The translations under genes and the position numbers were made by a program. Below the pieces are notes generated by a model. It was not told where the DNA came from, did not search any database, and saw nothing but the letters and a program-made list of their open reading frames with translations. Positions 21,320-33,913 of a stretch of DNA of 64,000 nt are shown piece after piece. The number at the start of each line of letters is the position of its first letter. The first letter of the stretch is position 1. Where the stretch lies: assembly GCF_026914185.1 (NCBI RefSeq), contig NC_070562.1:7502001-7566000 (forward strand), written 5' to 3'. Origin of the DNA: Puccinia triticina. Taxonomy: Eukaryota > Basidiomycota > Pucciniomycetes > Pucciniales > Pucciniaceae.

Positions 21320-21825
21320 CCTGTTTGGATGTGAGACTGACTCCGCCCTTGGCCCAAACCGTCACCCTTTTTAACACCCAAGGCTTTGTGTTGGTGTTCC
21401 CAAGCAGCCGTACAAGCCAGATGATAGTGCTCGTCGTTCTTTTTGAACTCGATGATATTTTTCATGAGGTCCGATTTGAGGTCAATCTGGTAAATCTGAT
21501 TGAGATGTTTAGTCAAATTGACCTGGCTAATTTGCTTGAATGGACAGCCGTGTGATTTGAGGGGTCCGACTGATGCGGTTGTGATCGTCACAAATTGGTT
21601 CGGCTGCCTTCAAGCCCGCAACTGTGTTGAACGGCATATCTGTAATCTTTTCGGAATTTATCATTGCTTATGTTACAGAATGCCTGCCTCCAAAAGACAA
21701 TAGCTTCTTGAATCGGCAATTCAATTCCCTGTTGCAGAATTCGCCATTATCTATTTACCATAATCATTCCAGCAGATGACATGAAAGCGTTTGAAGAACT
21801 GTACCTTGAGGAATAGTTTGAGTTG
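21320..21825 (-). pseudogene. PRI2: DNA primase large subunit fragment, Fe-S domain
   Basis: PRI2 is the regulatory subunit of eukaryotic primase; its C-terminal domain binds a 4Fe-4S cluster through four cysteines. Minus-strand exons read QQLKLFLK, an intron of about 90 bp, then GIELPIQEAIVFWRQAF, NDKFRKDYRYAVQHSCG, then VGPLKSHGCPF and EHYHLACTAAWEHQ. Cysteines in HGCPF and HYHLAC fit cluster ligands three and four. The segment holding ligand two is deleted, with a frame change near 21590. The first ligand (FPPCM) lies at 37138-37188 across copia-2. This fragment cannot be functional. Confidence 0.8.
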
Positions 21826-21830
21826 CTGGT

Positions 21831-22153
21831 TGTTAGAGTGTTGGACAATATTATGTATTTCACCTATATGTACATACTTCATATCATGTACATAGCTCGC
21901 TAAACCTGATCACCTTGTGATACCGGTACACACAACCCTATCTGTTGTGTACCGGTATAGATAGCCACATGCCCCGGCTCCCTTCTCTCTCCTTATCAAG
22001 ATTGGAGACGGATCGCGTGTGGTTAGCTTACTCACTGGGCTGTCATCGTACAGGTTAGTCTTAGCTTGCAATTCAATCAAGATTGGAGACGGATTGCGTG
22101 TGGTTAGCTTACTCACTTGGCTGTCATCGTACAGATTCCCTGAGCTTTCTATA
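21831..22153 (+). repeat. Copia-2 5' LTR with internal tandem duplication
   Basis: It contains two copies of a segment starting AGATTGGAGACGGAT and ending CTGTCATCGTACAG. The 3' LTR at 36938-37132 has only one. The LTRs were identical at insertion, so one copy was gained or lost since. It also contains an inverted repeat, TGATACCGGTACACACAA with TTGTGTACCGGTAT. Confidence 0.88.
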
Positions 22154-22328
22154 GGTTAAAAGCCGGCTCGTCCGCAACCCACGTGTTTATCCCAAGAGTT
22201 CTCCCCGAACGCACTACGTTCGCATGGTGACATCCGCGAAAGCACAGAAATAAATAACTCTGATTTGAAAATTAAAACATTAAGTTGGAAACTCACACTT
22301 TTGCTGTCCGGTCGTCACCCTCTCGATC

Positions 22329-25300
22329 ATGGCACAACCAAACAACCAAGCCAATCCCCGTGCTAATGACCCTGGAGCAGATGCATTAGCTGTTCTCCAG
22401 GGGCAAATCAACAACCTCAACGCCCAGATCGCTGGGCTGTTGACGGCTCGAGGCACCATTCGCCCGAATGCCCAAACCCGCCAGGACATCATCTACTCGA
22501 AGTTCCTGAAGACCCCGATCGCCATGCACAAGGAACTCAACCCGTCCTATCCTAACCTTGACTGTGACGGTGTTCGTTTTCAACCCTGGAAAAAAGCGCT
22601 CGACCGTACCTTAATGCATGCTTTCAGCCGAGTCGCGTCTTTTGTCAATGACCTCAATCTTTTCGACAGTCTTGAAATTGAGGAGTCGACCACTGTGGAC
22701 AGTCTGATCCGGAACACTCTTGATTCGGATCTCTTGTCGCTTGTCAGTGCCACAAGTCACAGATCAGTGAAGGCATTGTACGAGTTCATCACGTCTCAGT
22801 GTCAACACTCTGATCGTCGTCACAAGATTGGACTGCTTGACCAAGTCTATGATCTGATGACCAACCCCAATCCCTCGAGCAAGGCAACGCTAGCAAAATG
22901 GTCTCTGCTTGGTGCGGACATCAAGCAGTTGAAGATGTCGTCCGATGAACTTCTTGGTATCTTCCTCCAAAACACTTTCAAACCCCCCGTTGGAACCGAC
23001 AGCCTCACCTTCAATTTCAGTGTTTCACAGACTCTTGATGCAAAGAAGTCGCCATCCCTGAAAGAAGTCGTTACGGTTATCCAGTATGCGACTAGCAAGC
23101 ATAGACCCAAGGCTGGAGCAGACCCACATGCCATGGACCTCGATCGGATCAGCGCCTTTCAAGGTCGTGGCCCTCATAAATATGCCTCTTCGCCACGTCG
23201 CCCGACCACTCTGGATGCCCCCAAGACAAACCACCCCAGGTTTTTGGTTGAACGCGCACACCACTTCCGCGGTAAAGGTCAAACGGCAGAACAAACCGCA
23301 AAGCATGGCACCATTTGTTCGTACTGCTCCAAGAACGGACACTGGTATGCTGATTGCGTGGATTTCTGGAGAGCTGTTGCAATGGGCAAAATTGAGGCGC
23401 CGCCGCAAGACTACCGATCAAAGTCGTCCGCCTACATTCCACCAAGAAGGTCAGAACATCATGTACGCAAGGTCGAATTCCCGGACGCTTCGGATGGAGT
23501 CTTACTTGACTCTGGAGCATCAGCCCATGTGAGTGGCGACTGTAAGAGTCCCATTTGGACTCTTCACTAAAGGTCGTAAGGATGGCGCTGAGAACTCATC
23601 TCGAGGTTTCTAGTGCCCAAATAAGTGTATTGCAGATGAAGGACTGGCTCAGAGAGAGAGGGGATCAGTTCTCTCCTAAGTACAACTGGAAGAAGAGAAG
23701 AGAAAAGAAGGACAAGAGAAGGAATGAAATGCTTACCTGGCTCAGAGAGAGAGGGGATCAGTTCTCTGCTGAGCCAAGGAAGGAAGAGGAACGGGCTATG
23801 TATCTATGTGTGACATGTCTTGTGGCCTTGTGAACCCCGAGGGAGGGAGGGGGTTTACAGCGACTCACCGCTGTTCATTGCCGGACCCAAGCTGATCAAG
23901 CCTTGCACGTTCTACCTGGCCGTTTCCGACTGCAACGTCACTGTCAACAGAGTAGGAACCGTTCGCATTCCGACACCGACAGGAGTGATCACAATCCCTA
24001 AAGTTTATCATGTGCCAGGTGTTGATGGAGTGATACTTTCAACCGGAAGACTTTTATCAGACGGATGGAAACTTACTTACAATGGCCTTGAAGCAACCTT
24101 GTCTGACCCCAAAAACATTCCTATTTGACTGTTTTTCATAATTACTGTTGGAATTTAAAGACAAGTGACACTGTGAGCAAAATATCAAAAGTGACACAAG
24201 TACCATCTTTTGATTCTTATGTGTGGCATGTCCGCCTTGGTCACGCGTCTGAAGCAATAGTAAGATCCTACCTCAAGGCGAACTTTCCTGATCTCAACCT
24301 GACATGGGAGTCCTTTTTCTGTGAGCGCTGTGTGACGTCAAAGAGCATCAATAAGAAGGCTATGGTATTAGGAACTCAAATACCTAGGGATAAACCCCTT
24401 GACCTGATGGTCTCTGATGTTGCTGGACCGTTTGATCTCGATATTAGTGGGAGAAGATACATCGTTACACTACGGGATCATGCAAGTACTTACACCTTTT
24501 GTACTTCAATGATAGCAAAATCGGACGTCCCGGCCAAAATCATGTCATGGATGCAACGGATCAGGAACAAGTTTGGAAGATATCCGGCCTACCTTCGTTG
24601 CAATAATGCTCCGGAATATCTAGATTCACTCAAACCTTTGCTCGACGAGATCGGAGTTGTGCTCGCGCCCGTCACACCTTACAGCCCGCAGCAGAATGGT
24701 GAAGCTGAAAGAGTTAATCGCACTCTTGGCGACATGGCGCGGACTATTTTACATGAGAGCGACCTACCTAGGAAGTTCTGGAGTTACGCTTATTCAACCG
24801 TCGCGTATATGCATAACCGGATACCGAATTCAAGGACTGGGACAAAGTGTCCACTCCAGCTGTTTTACGGGGTAGATCCCGATCCTAATTCGCTCTATCC
24901 TTTTGGGGCGAAAGCCTTAGTCCACATACCAAAAGAGAGGAGAAAGAAGCTGGATGAACGGGCGCAGGAGGGTCACTTACTTGGTTATCCTGATGCTGGA
25001 GTTGGTTGGCTGTTCTGGTTGCCTCGTGAAAAGAGAATGGTCCATTCGTCGTCCGTCAAGTTCCCAGATTTTCAAGACCTGCCGGTGAAGAAGAAAGCAA
25101 CAAAGAAGTCGGATCTTGATTTCATCTTGAACCAATTACTGCTACAACTAGGCGAAGAAAAGACAGCCGAATTCGCGGCGGAGGAGGAAAGACAACTCAC
25201 TCACCTGAATATTGGCCCCAAACACGAGTTACCAAAGACCATCAAGTCGGCATTGGCGGGCTCTGAAGCAGATGAATGGAGGCTGGTGGCAAAATATGAG

Positions 25301-26737
25301 ATGGGGAAGTTTGGCAAGCTTGGAGTGTGGGTTCCGGTTGATCCTCACAAGGGAATAAAGGTGCTCGGTGCGCGGTGGGTTTTCTCCATTAAAAGAAAGC
25401 CTGACGGTGAGATCGATAAGTACCGTGCAAGATACGTTGCAAAAGGCTTCAATCAAAGGATGGGAGAAGATTGCAATGAAACCTACGCACCGACGGCCTC
25501 TTTGAATACGCTGCGCTTACTTATCTCAATCGCTCTGCGCCATCGCTTCCCCACTGCAACATTTGATGTTAGCTCCGCCTACCTATATAGTCCCATTGAA
25601 GAGGAAGTCTACGTGCAACCACCGATTGAGATCTGTCCTGAGCTGAAAGGAAAAGTTATGCTGTTAAAAAAAGCAATGTACGGTACCAAGCAGGCGGCGA
25701 GGTGTTGGTGGAAATTCTTCAAGAAAACTGTTGAAGGTCTCGGTTTTGTCGCTAGTGAGATCGAGCCATCCCTGTATATGTTCAAGAAGGAATCAGGTTT
25801 TGTCGTCATCTGGTTGCATGTCAATGACGGATTCGCCTTAGCGTCTGATAGTCGGCTACTCGAAGAGTTGCGGATCGGTATGACGCGGGATTTGGAAATC
25901 AAATGGTCATTGTTGGTTGAGCGCCTTGTTGGTATAGACATCAAGATGAACAATAGTACGATAGCATTGAGTCAAAAAGTCCTAGCCAATCAAGTTGTGA
26001 AGAAATATCATCGGCAAGCTTACCTAAAAGACTCTCCGCTGATGGATGATGACCTTGAAATATCTTCAAGTGACCCCGTGGATCCGACACAGTATTGCTC
26101 CATTATTGGTTCTTTGATGTACTTGTCCAGCGGTACTCGGCCAGATCTGTTGTTCCCGGTTAACATGCTTGCAAGGTTCAGCTCGTGTCCTTCTGACAAA
26201 CATTGGAAGGCGTTGGATTGTCTGGTGGGATATCTGAAGAAGACGGCTGGTCGTGGTTTGATGTATAAGGCGGACGGTGAAGGACTGCGGCTCTGGACGG
26301 ATGCGAACTGGGGAGGTGAACATGAACAATCCACGACTGGATATGTCCTGACTCACTGCGGGGATGCAGTGGCTTGGGGATCTTGGCGACAAACGGTGGT
26401 TGCTCTATCAACATGCGCTGCAGAGTATGTTGCGCTATCGGAAGGTTCTCAAATTCTGGCTCATGTAATTAACATTCTTGAAGATTTGGAATATTACCCC
26501 GCAAAGTCTATCCACGTTGATAATGAAGCAGCAATTCTCATCGCGTCTGACAACGCTTCAAAGAAGAAAACCAAATATCTCAAGCGTGCTTTTTATTTCA
26601 TGAATGATCTCATCAGGGAAGAAAAGATTCAATTACAATGGACAAGCACACACAACCAACTCGCGGATATCTTTACAAAACGGCTTGGATTGACAAAGCT
26701 TCTTCAAGCTTTGCAGAAACTCAATTTGGGCGGCTGA
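22329..26737 (+). pseudogene. Copia-2 gag-pol polyprotein
   Basis: Gag-protease opens at 22329. A CX2CX4HX4C knuckle (CSYCSKNGHWYADC) is followed by protease LLDSGASAH. A solo LTR (23541-23857) interrupts it, then the frame runs to TGA at 24126-24128 and continues from 24125 in another frame (870 aa). That frame covers HVRLGH...CERC, VSDVAGP, RCNNAPEY, GEAERVN, RT and RNase H to ADIFTKRLG. The second integrase Asp is Asn (24602-24604), and the RT motif is HVND, not HVDD (25823-25825). The 1-nt frame change could be decay or a programmed shift; with two catalytic losses, decay is likelier. Confidence 0.92.
23541..23857 (+). mobile_element. Solo LTR in copia-2 protease
   Basis: 317 bp beginning TGTAAGAGTCCC and ending GGGTTTACA, flanked by GCGAC (23536-23540, 23858-23862). 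Removal restores HVSGD-SPLFIAG in frame. It has a repeated CTGGCTCAGAGAGAGAGGG block. A diverged relative is at 5500. Confidence 0.88.
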
Positions 26738-26759
26738 TCGACATAATCTTGGGAGGGGG

Positions 26760-26805
26760 TGTTAGAGTGTTGGACAAGATTATGTGTTTCACCTATATGT
26801 ACATA
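26760..26805 (+). repeat. Copia-2 3' LTR, first part
   Basis: 46 bp from TGTTAGAGTG to ATGTACATA. It continues at 36938 (TACTTCATATC) after the mariner-type element, as the intact 5' LTR shows. Confidence 0.88.
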
Positions 26806-27193
26806 TTGTGTTTACTAGAAAGCTTGGACCCGGTGATTTTTTGAAATTTTCGCATTCCAAAAATGTATGGGGTTCGGCCTCAGGAGCTTTTGTTTCTGGC
26901 TTGTTTCTGCCTCTTGACATTATCAAATTATATTAGGCAATGCATGACACTCTCGTGCAATCATTGACAGCATTTTCAAATCATGAACTTAAATATCTGA
27001 CACCTGCCACTTCCTGGCAAGTTCGGCCGGGCTCCACTCACCAAACCTTGCAGCTGATTCAAGTATCCCATCCACTCTTTCCCCTCAAACCCACAAAAAG
27101 AATCCCCCATTTATCCAAATCGAAACATCTAAATGGACCGACCGACCAAGCTTCCTTCCCCCATTTCATCCAATCATCAACCAACCAGCAAGA

Positions 27194-28715
27194 ATGTCAA
27201 ATCCTCCACCAGTGCACAGTCCTCCCCGCTCAGAACAACCCGAATCACCCCCAGAGAAAATAAAGTCCCCGGCTCCCGAAATGGTATGATTTTATTCATT
27301 TGCTTGGTTGGTATATTGGCTAAAATTGTATCTCTATGACTCAGGCAAATGTAATCAAACCGCGCGCACGAAAAGCTGTACCAAATGATGAGCCCGTTTC
27401 CGAACAGGTAGAGTTTTTGGTTCCATTGGATCAGAGTGCTAGTGAGTGACTGACTAAACTGTGGAGTGATTTGACTTCTAGGCCAACAAAATAGAAATCT
27501 CGACCACATTCAAGCTCTATTTAACAACCAAAGGGAAGAAGAACAAAAAGATTTTGGCTCTAGTTCCGTCCCCAACTGCCTTCATTGTGACTATTGACTT
27601 GAACACAACCTACGACGACTTTCAAGACCTAGTGGCTACAGGATGTGATCAGTCTGTTGCGAACTCCGCGGATATCATATTGGAGGCGCTTGAGAAGAAA
27701 AAACTCGAACTCTTCTGGTATGCTAGCATACCTTTGATACCGGGCTGGTTGAAATCGGACTGGTTCAAGATTATCGACTCGTCTTCCTATCAAAAATGGA
27801 TCGATGCGATCCTGGCAAAGAAGAAGAAGATTTACAAGGCTACCCTGGCTCTCCGTATGCCCAGCCCAATCGAGGCCGTCAAACGAGGGAAACAGGCGGA
27901 CCTTCTTGCAAAGCGAGTCGAATACAAGAAGTCCATCCAAGAACAGAAGGACCGCAAGCGAAAGACCAAGGATTCTGATGATAGCTCCGATGGCAATGAC
28001 GAAGAGGCCGAAATAGACCCCGAGGAATGGAACGATGTCAACTTCCACATGCGGGCCATTATGGATGCATATCCTCTCCGAGTGGAGTACGACACAAAGA
28101 TACCCGTTTTTGTCCACCCTTCCGATCCGAACAGGTACATTGTCCTTACAATGGCTGCTTGCCAAGAGTGGGCCATGGCAATTGTTAGTTTATTTCTCAT
28201 TTCCCTTTACTGCTCATGCGTGTCTTGACTAATGGGCTGTATTGCTTGGTCTTTTTGTATAGCTTGATGTGAAGATGCCCGGTGTAGACAAATCATCCCC
28301 ACCAAGGTCCTTGCCATACCAAACTCGCGCGAGCCCAAACAAGAGGGTCAAACCCAGCATTGAAATTAATATTGATGTTGATTCCCCCATGCAAGCTGAG
28401 AATACTGCACTGCGTCGTCTCTTTGTCGAGGCAATTGGAGCTCAATTGCTGGACCCCGTGGTGGTCACCGGGAAATCTTTGGCCGTTGCCCCACCTAGTT
28501 CGGAATCAGGTGGTTCAGTTCGAGCGGTGGCCCCTCCAATCATCGGCTACTTGGAGTATTTAAATATCAGGAACATCTCTGTAGTTCACGAAAAGCTTCT
28601 CGAAAACGACATCTGCACGCACGAGTTCTTCCTTCCAGGCACTTCATTGAGTTGAAATGAAACCATTGGTTTTGGCTTAACGGTAGGTGTTGTAACTGTG
28701 AGATTGCACGCCTAG
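27194..28715 (+). pseudogene. Accessory protein 1 of mariner-type element (acidic, SAM-like end)
   Basis: Four exons: 27194-27283, 27345-27407, 27482-28183 and 28263 onward, all GT-AG and phase 0. Domains: a Pro-rich N-terminus; an alpha/beta region (FIVTIDLNTTYDDFQDLV ... ELFWYASIP ... WIDAILAKKKKIYKATLALRM); a Lys-rich helix with a Ser/Asp stretch; and a C-terminal helical region (YLEYLNI ... LLENDI ... FFLPGTS) like a SAM fold. An in-frame TGA at 28653-28655 is followed in the same frame by NETIGFGLTVGVV and a stop at 28713-28715. That tail aligns with the GFPIGTA of accessory protein 2, so this TGA is probably a nonsense mutation. Function unknown; paralogous to the gene at 33914. Confidence 0.65.
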
Positions 28716-31700
28716 GTGAACGGCAGCAATCTCATAAATTGAGATTGCTGCTGGGATCTAAAACAGCTGCTGAAAATGGTAAGCAAAGCAAACCATCTCC
28801 GCAGCGCAAAAACCATAGCCGCGGGGTCATAAAACTGACACATCAAATTGATGCATGCAGGTCCGACACCCAAGAGCAAGAAACACAAGTCACTATCCAA
28901 GAGAATCACTGCACATACCAAAGGTAAGTGAAGCAAACAAAAATCAAAGATAGGAGACAAGCAAGAAGCTAATGTGCTATCTAAACTTCCCACAGACAAA
29001 GCCGGAAAGGAAAAGACCGAACTTACTGCGTCCCCTCTAAGAGAAGGAAAAACGACCGGTAAGTGAGAAAGGTCCCTGCCCAAAGACAGCAAGAAGACTT
29101 ACACTAAGTTGCAACACACACAGAAACCATAAAGGAACTGTCGCATCGTTTCGCCTAAAGGCAATCACCATCTTAACCGCTACTAAGTCAGGAAGCAAAT
29201 GCTTACGCTTAATCAGCGGTAGAATACTGACGAAAGACAAATGTGATCTCAGAACTCTGTCATACAGAGTTAGCTTAAAAGGGAGCTATTACCACTGCTA
29301 GAATAAAGCTCGTAGAGAGCGGCCCAGCGCCTGCTCTTAGGTAAACCGCTCAATCAGCCTTTTTAATTGCCAATCATTATTGTAACTAGCAATCTGTGTC
29401 TGACTAGAAATCAATCTTAGTTCTCTGATTTCTTTCAGATTTACAGTCTCGAAGCTTAAAACGCCACCTCATAATCAGAAGACTAGGAGCAGGACGTTCC
29501 AATGGCCAACTCCGAAAATGAATCAAGTGATCCCAGCTTTGGAGGAAAACCCACGATGAAGGTTCCGAAATTCACCGGAGAAAATTTCGAAATCTGGGAG
29601 AAGAAAATCCGCATGGTGCTAGCGGAATTCAATCTTGAGGACTTCATCAACAACCCACCGCTGCCAGACATGACAAAAAGATCCAAAGCTAAAGCCCAAA
29701 AAGCCGCTAATCTGCTGTGCTCAAATCTTATGGACGGAGTGTTTAATACCATTGTCAAAAAGGACAACTCAAAAAACCCCTATGAACTCTGGCAAATGTT
29801 CAAGTCAGTCTACGCCTCGGATTCAATACTCGCAAGCTACGAGGTGTGGGCCCAATGGGAAGACACTCAGTTTAACAATGACATGGCCGGATACATCGCC
29901 GGTATTGAGGAGTGCCTTGCTAAATTTGAATCCTTAGGCATGATTGTACCTGACTTCGTCATATGCTGCAGCATAATCAGCCGCATAACCAAGAAGAGGC
30001 CCTTTTTAATGCAGAGTCTTTTTGGTGATCTAAACTCGCTCGGCAAACCTAAATTTGTAATCAACCGACTCAGGGAAGTGGGCCGCTTCGAAAGGTCGAA
30101 CAAGAGGAAAGCACCCAATCCAATCTCCTCTAGCGGCACCTCCACTGCTCTAGCCACCGCTACCAGCGCAAAGCGAAAGAAACCTTATAATCCTGTCAGA
30201 TGCTACGACAAGAAGCATAACCCCGCCGCGAATCACACCGAAGAAAACTGCTGGACTCTTCACAAGGAGAAATACCAAGAACATCTTGAGAAGAAAAAAG
30301 AACTCCAAGCAAAGGAGAAAGGCGCATCATACCACACGACTGCGGAGACCACCAGCCGCACTCAAGATGTTGACTCAGCAATGCACACTGATGACAACGT
30401 ACGGCCTTCATTCAGCTATCTCCTGGATTTGGGAGTGAACAAACGCCAGACGACTATCTTAGACTCCGGCGCAAGCAGTCACATGCTGAACGCTCTCGGT
30501 TACTTCAAGAAGACGAGCCCTGTCTCAATTGAAATTGTAACCGGCAGCGGCTCCGGTGAGCTAGTGGCGACGGCAAGAGGAGAGGCTACTTTACCACTAG
30601 CGAATGGAGGCACCTTAACCCTGAAAGACGCCCTCTATGTGCCTAAACTCACCCGTAATCTAGTCTCGCTGGTCCAGCTGATGCGATCCAAGGCCCTAAT
30701 CCAAGAAGGCACCAACGGGTTTGCAGTTCGCATCGATGACGGAAAACCTTTTTCAGTGGACACCAGCAACAACCTGCTGGAGATCAAAGGAGTGCTCGAC
30801 CCCGAGAACCTGACGGTTGGACTCCTCACCGAGACGGCTAACCCACCGTCGGACTTCGTGAAATGGCATAATCGCTTGGGCCATGCATGCTCGTCAAGAA
30901 TAGTCACCTCCGTACCCACCAAGCTCGACCTCACTAAGACTCATGCATGCGATGCATGTATGCAAGGAAAAATTGTCAGGCAGAGCTGCAAAAGTCACTT
31001 CAAGCCAACCACAGCACCACTGGAGGTAGTCCATGGCGACTTAGTCGGACCCATCTCTCCAGCAACCAACGGCGGCGCAAGATACTTCCTCACGCTAGTC
31101 GACCAGCATACGGGCTACATCCACTCGGTTATACTCAAAGAGAAATCTCAGGCGACACAGGCCATTGAGGACTTTAAAAGACGTTTCAAAAAACAAACCG
31201 GATTTGCCATGAAGAAGCTGCTTACCGATGGCGGAGGGGAGTTCTGCAACAGGCAGCTGAGTACGCTCCTCAACGAAGCTGGCATACAACACAATGTTGC
31301 TCCGCCTTACACACCGCAAAACAACGGTCTGGCGGAACAAGCAAACCGCACCCTCATCGAAATGACGAGGTGCATGATGTTACAGTCCAATTTGGCTCCG
31401 GAATGGTGGGGCGAGGCGGTTCGCACGGCGACGGCCACAACCAACTGCTTGCCATCTCTGTCCAAGAGTAAGAAAAGCCCAGTAGAGCTACTCTTCAAGA
31501 TCACGCCAAATATGAACTTTTTCCGTCCATTTGGCTGCAAAGTCTGGGTGGTAAAACCAAAGCAAAACCGTACAGATAAATTTGGTCCCATCTCGTGGGA
31601 GGGAGTTCTTCTCGGATACGAGAACGACTACTCCTCGTATAAGATCTGCCGACTAGAAGACAGACAGGTTATCACGGCTAAACACGTCCACTTTGATGAA

Positions 31701-33455
31701 CGAACGTTCCCCATCTGTGCTGCTCTGTGCCAAAGCCGTAACACGAATACCAACGACAGACTGCCGAACTTCCTCGGAGAGCCTGACCTGCCGTTTGAAG
31801 AGGAAGACCAGGTTCCTGATGCGGACAGCAGTCAGGGTGACATCGAAAGCGCTGATGAGGAGCAAGACTTTAACAACGTACTCAATCAGCTCAAGTCAAA
31901 CTCTCCAGACAATTCGGTCCAACCTGTCGCCCCAGCGGACTTCCCTGACTTGCCGAGCCCAACCGGTGACTCTCCGGCCCCGTCCCGAATCATCATAGGA
32001 GCGATCGATCAGCGTAACATAGTTGAAGGCAAACAAGAAAGGAAACAAGCCTACACAATGACGGTATCAATTGAACCAAAGAACCACAAGCAGGCGATGG
32101 CCTGCGCAGAAAGCAACCGATGGAAGGAAGCGGAATCGAAAGAAATCGCAAACATGCAGAAACACAATGTGTGGATTGTTTGAGTCAGAATCGAAAGTGA
32201 CGACCCGATCCCAGCTACCTGGGCGTATCACAAGAAGCTCGGCTCCGACAATCAAGTGGTGGAGTTCAAGGCGCAAATCTGCGCCCAGGGCTTCAAGCAA
32301 ACGCATGGCTTGAACTTTGAAGTGAAATACGCTCCCACCGGCAAACCCGCCTCGCTTCGCTTTCTGCTATCGTTTGCAGTCAACAACGGCCTGAAAATAC
32401 ATCAACTAGATGTACGGAGTGCGTTTCTAACCTGCCCCTTAGAAGATACAGTCACTCTGCTTCCACCTCCTGGCCTTGACTGTCCACCTAACTCAGTGCT
32501 CAAACTCAAAAAGGCGATCTATGGGCTCCGCCAGGCGCCTCTTGTCTGGTACAAAAGACTATCAACCTTTCTAGCCACTCTAGGTTTTCGAGCAGCAATC
32601 TCAGACCCTTGCGTCTTCTGGCGCACAGCAGAAGGAGGTAAACCAGCCATTTGGATATTTGCACACGTTGATGATTTGGTCATCATCAGTGACCAACCAG
32701 AAGTCTTCAAAGCCGAGATGGAAAGCAAATTTGAAATCAAATACATGGGCCAGGCTGAGTTCCTCTTAGGAATGAACATTGAAAGGTTCCATGAAGGCAT
32801 TCAAATCAACCAAACTCAATATATCAAACGAAAACTTCAAGAATTCGACCTGCAAGACCTTTATCCATCCAACAGTCCGCTCAACCCCCGCAAATACTTG
32901 AAGAAAGCCACTACGGACGAAATCAAAGCCTTTGAAGCTACAGGAGTCAACTATAGAGCCCTGGTGGGATCGCTCAACTACCTGAGTATCCTTACTAGAC
33001 CCGACATTGCTTACGCAGTCAGCACCCTGTCGCAGTACCTTGAAAAACCAGGCATAAGACACTATCACGCCGCCATTCAAGTTTTCCGTTACCTAAAGGG
33101 AACCAAACACATTGGTCTCACTTACACTCGACAGCAGGACGCCGAAATTCTGGCTTTTGTGGACGCTGATTGGGGCAACTGCCCCAACACGAGGCGATCC
33201 ACAACAGGTTTTGTGGTACAATGTGGAAAACATCTCATCAACTAGAAATCATCAAAGCAGCCAACAGTTTCCCTCTCCACCACAGAAGCGGAGTACAAAG
33301 CGTTCTCCGACCTTGGAAGAGACCTTGCTTGGACAGCCAATCTAGCGGACGAAGTCCTCTTATTTCCAAACCTGAAGAACATCAAGGCGCACATCGACAA
33401 TCGTGGGGCTATTGACCTTGCTAAAAGCAAAACCTTAGCAAATATGATTGCTTAA
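28716..33455 (+). mobile_element. Ty1/copia retrotransposon, copia-3, 3'-truncated
   Basis: A leader or LTR region (about 28716-29501) precedes a gag-pol that stops inside RNase H near 33455. No matching 3' LTR is found before accessory gene 2, and no target duplication can be defined. A diverged relative of the leader lies at 47268-48050. It is nested in the mariner-type element right after accessory gene 1. Confidence 0.75.
29502..33455 (+). pseudogene. Copia-3 gag-pol polyprotein
   Basis: One frame with two internal stops: TGA at 32181-32183 (between the integrase C-terminus and RT) and TAG at 33243-33245 (where copia RNase H has LINW or similar). Gag includes an unusual Cys/His segment (CYDKKHNPAANHTEENCWTLH) instead of a classical knuckle. 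Protease ILDSGASSHM, integrase WHNRLGH...CDAC, HGDLVGP, TDGGGEF and LAEQANR are intact, and RT has HVDDLV. RNase H STTEAEYKAF is present, but the frame ends at LAKSKTLANMIA, so the element is truncated. There are only three visible lesions. Confidence 0.92.
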
Positions 33456-33913
33456 TAGGGAAACAACGAGCGGTAGCGTAGTGGTAACATAGTAGAAATG
33501 AGCTTGTTCCTTTCAGTTTCCAGTTCTCTCTTCTCTCACTTGTGAATCTTATGTCGTATTCATCTATCATCTCTTCCGCTGGTGTGCTATGTTATTCCTC
33601 AGTAGTTCCCATATCTCACTTGTTATCAAGGTAATTATAAATGTGATTTTGAATGTTCTTGGATTCAAACATGATTTGTGAATCCATATTTTAAGTCACG
33701 GGCCATTTGAATCTCGCTTGACAAAAAACAACAAAATCATTAAAGGAGAGGAGATGGGGTCCCAGGGGTGTGTTCGCGTGGCGTGATACCTCCGACATAA
33801 TTGTCAGTGTTATGGTGATGTCGTTCAAGGCGCTGAACTCCCTCACACAAATACCGCGCTGTACCTATTTGGCCGCAAAAGTGTTAATTAGCTTGAACAG
33901 AACACACAGCCAA
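33456..33913. other. Gap between copia-3 and accessory gene 2
   Basis: No gene seen. A tRNA box-A-like stretch (TAGCGTAGTGGTAA, 33475-33488) has no convincing box B. T- and CT-rich sequence follows. Confidence 0.4.

Noticed and set aside
33475..33488. tRNA box A-like TAGCGTAGTGGTAA
   Set aside because: No box B at suitable distance and no cloverleaf.
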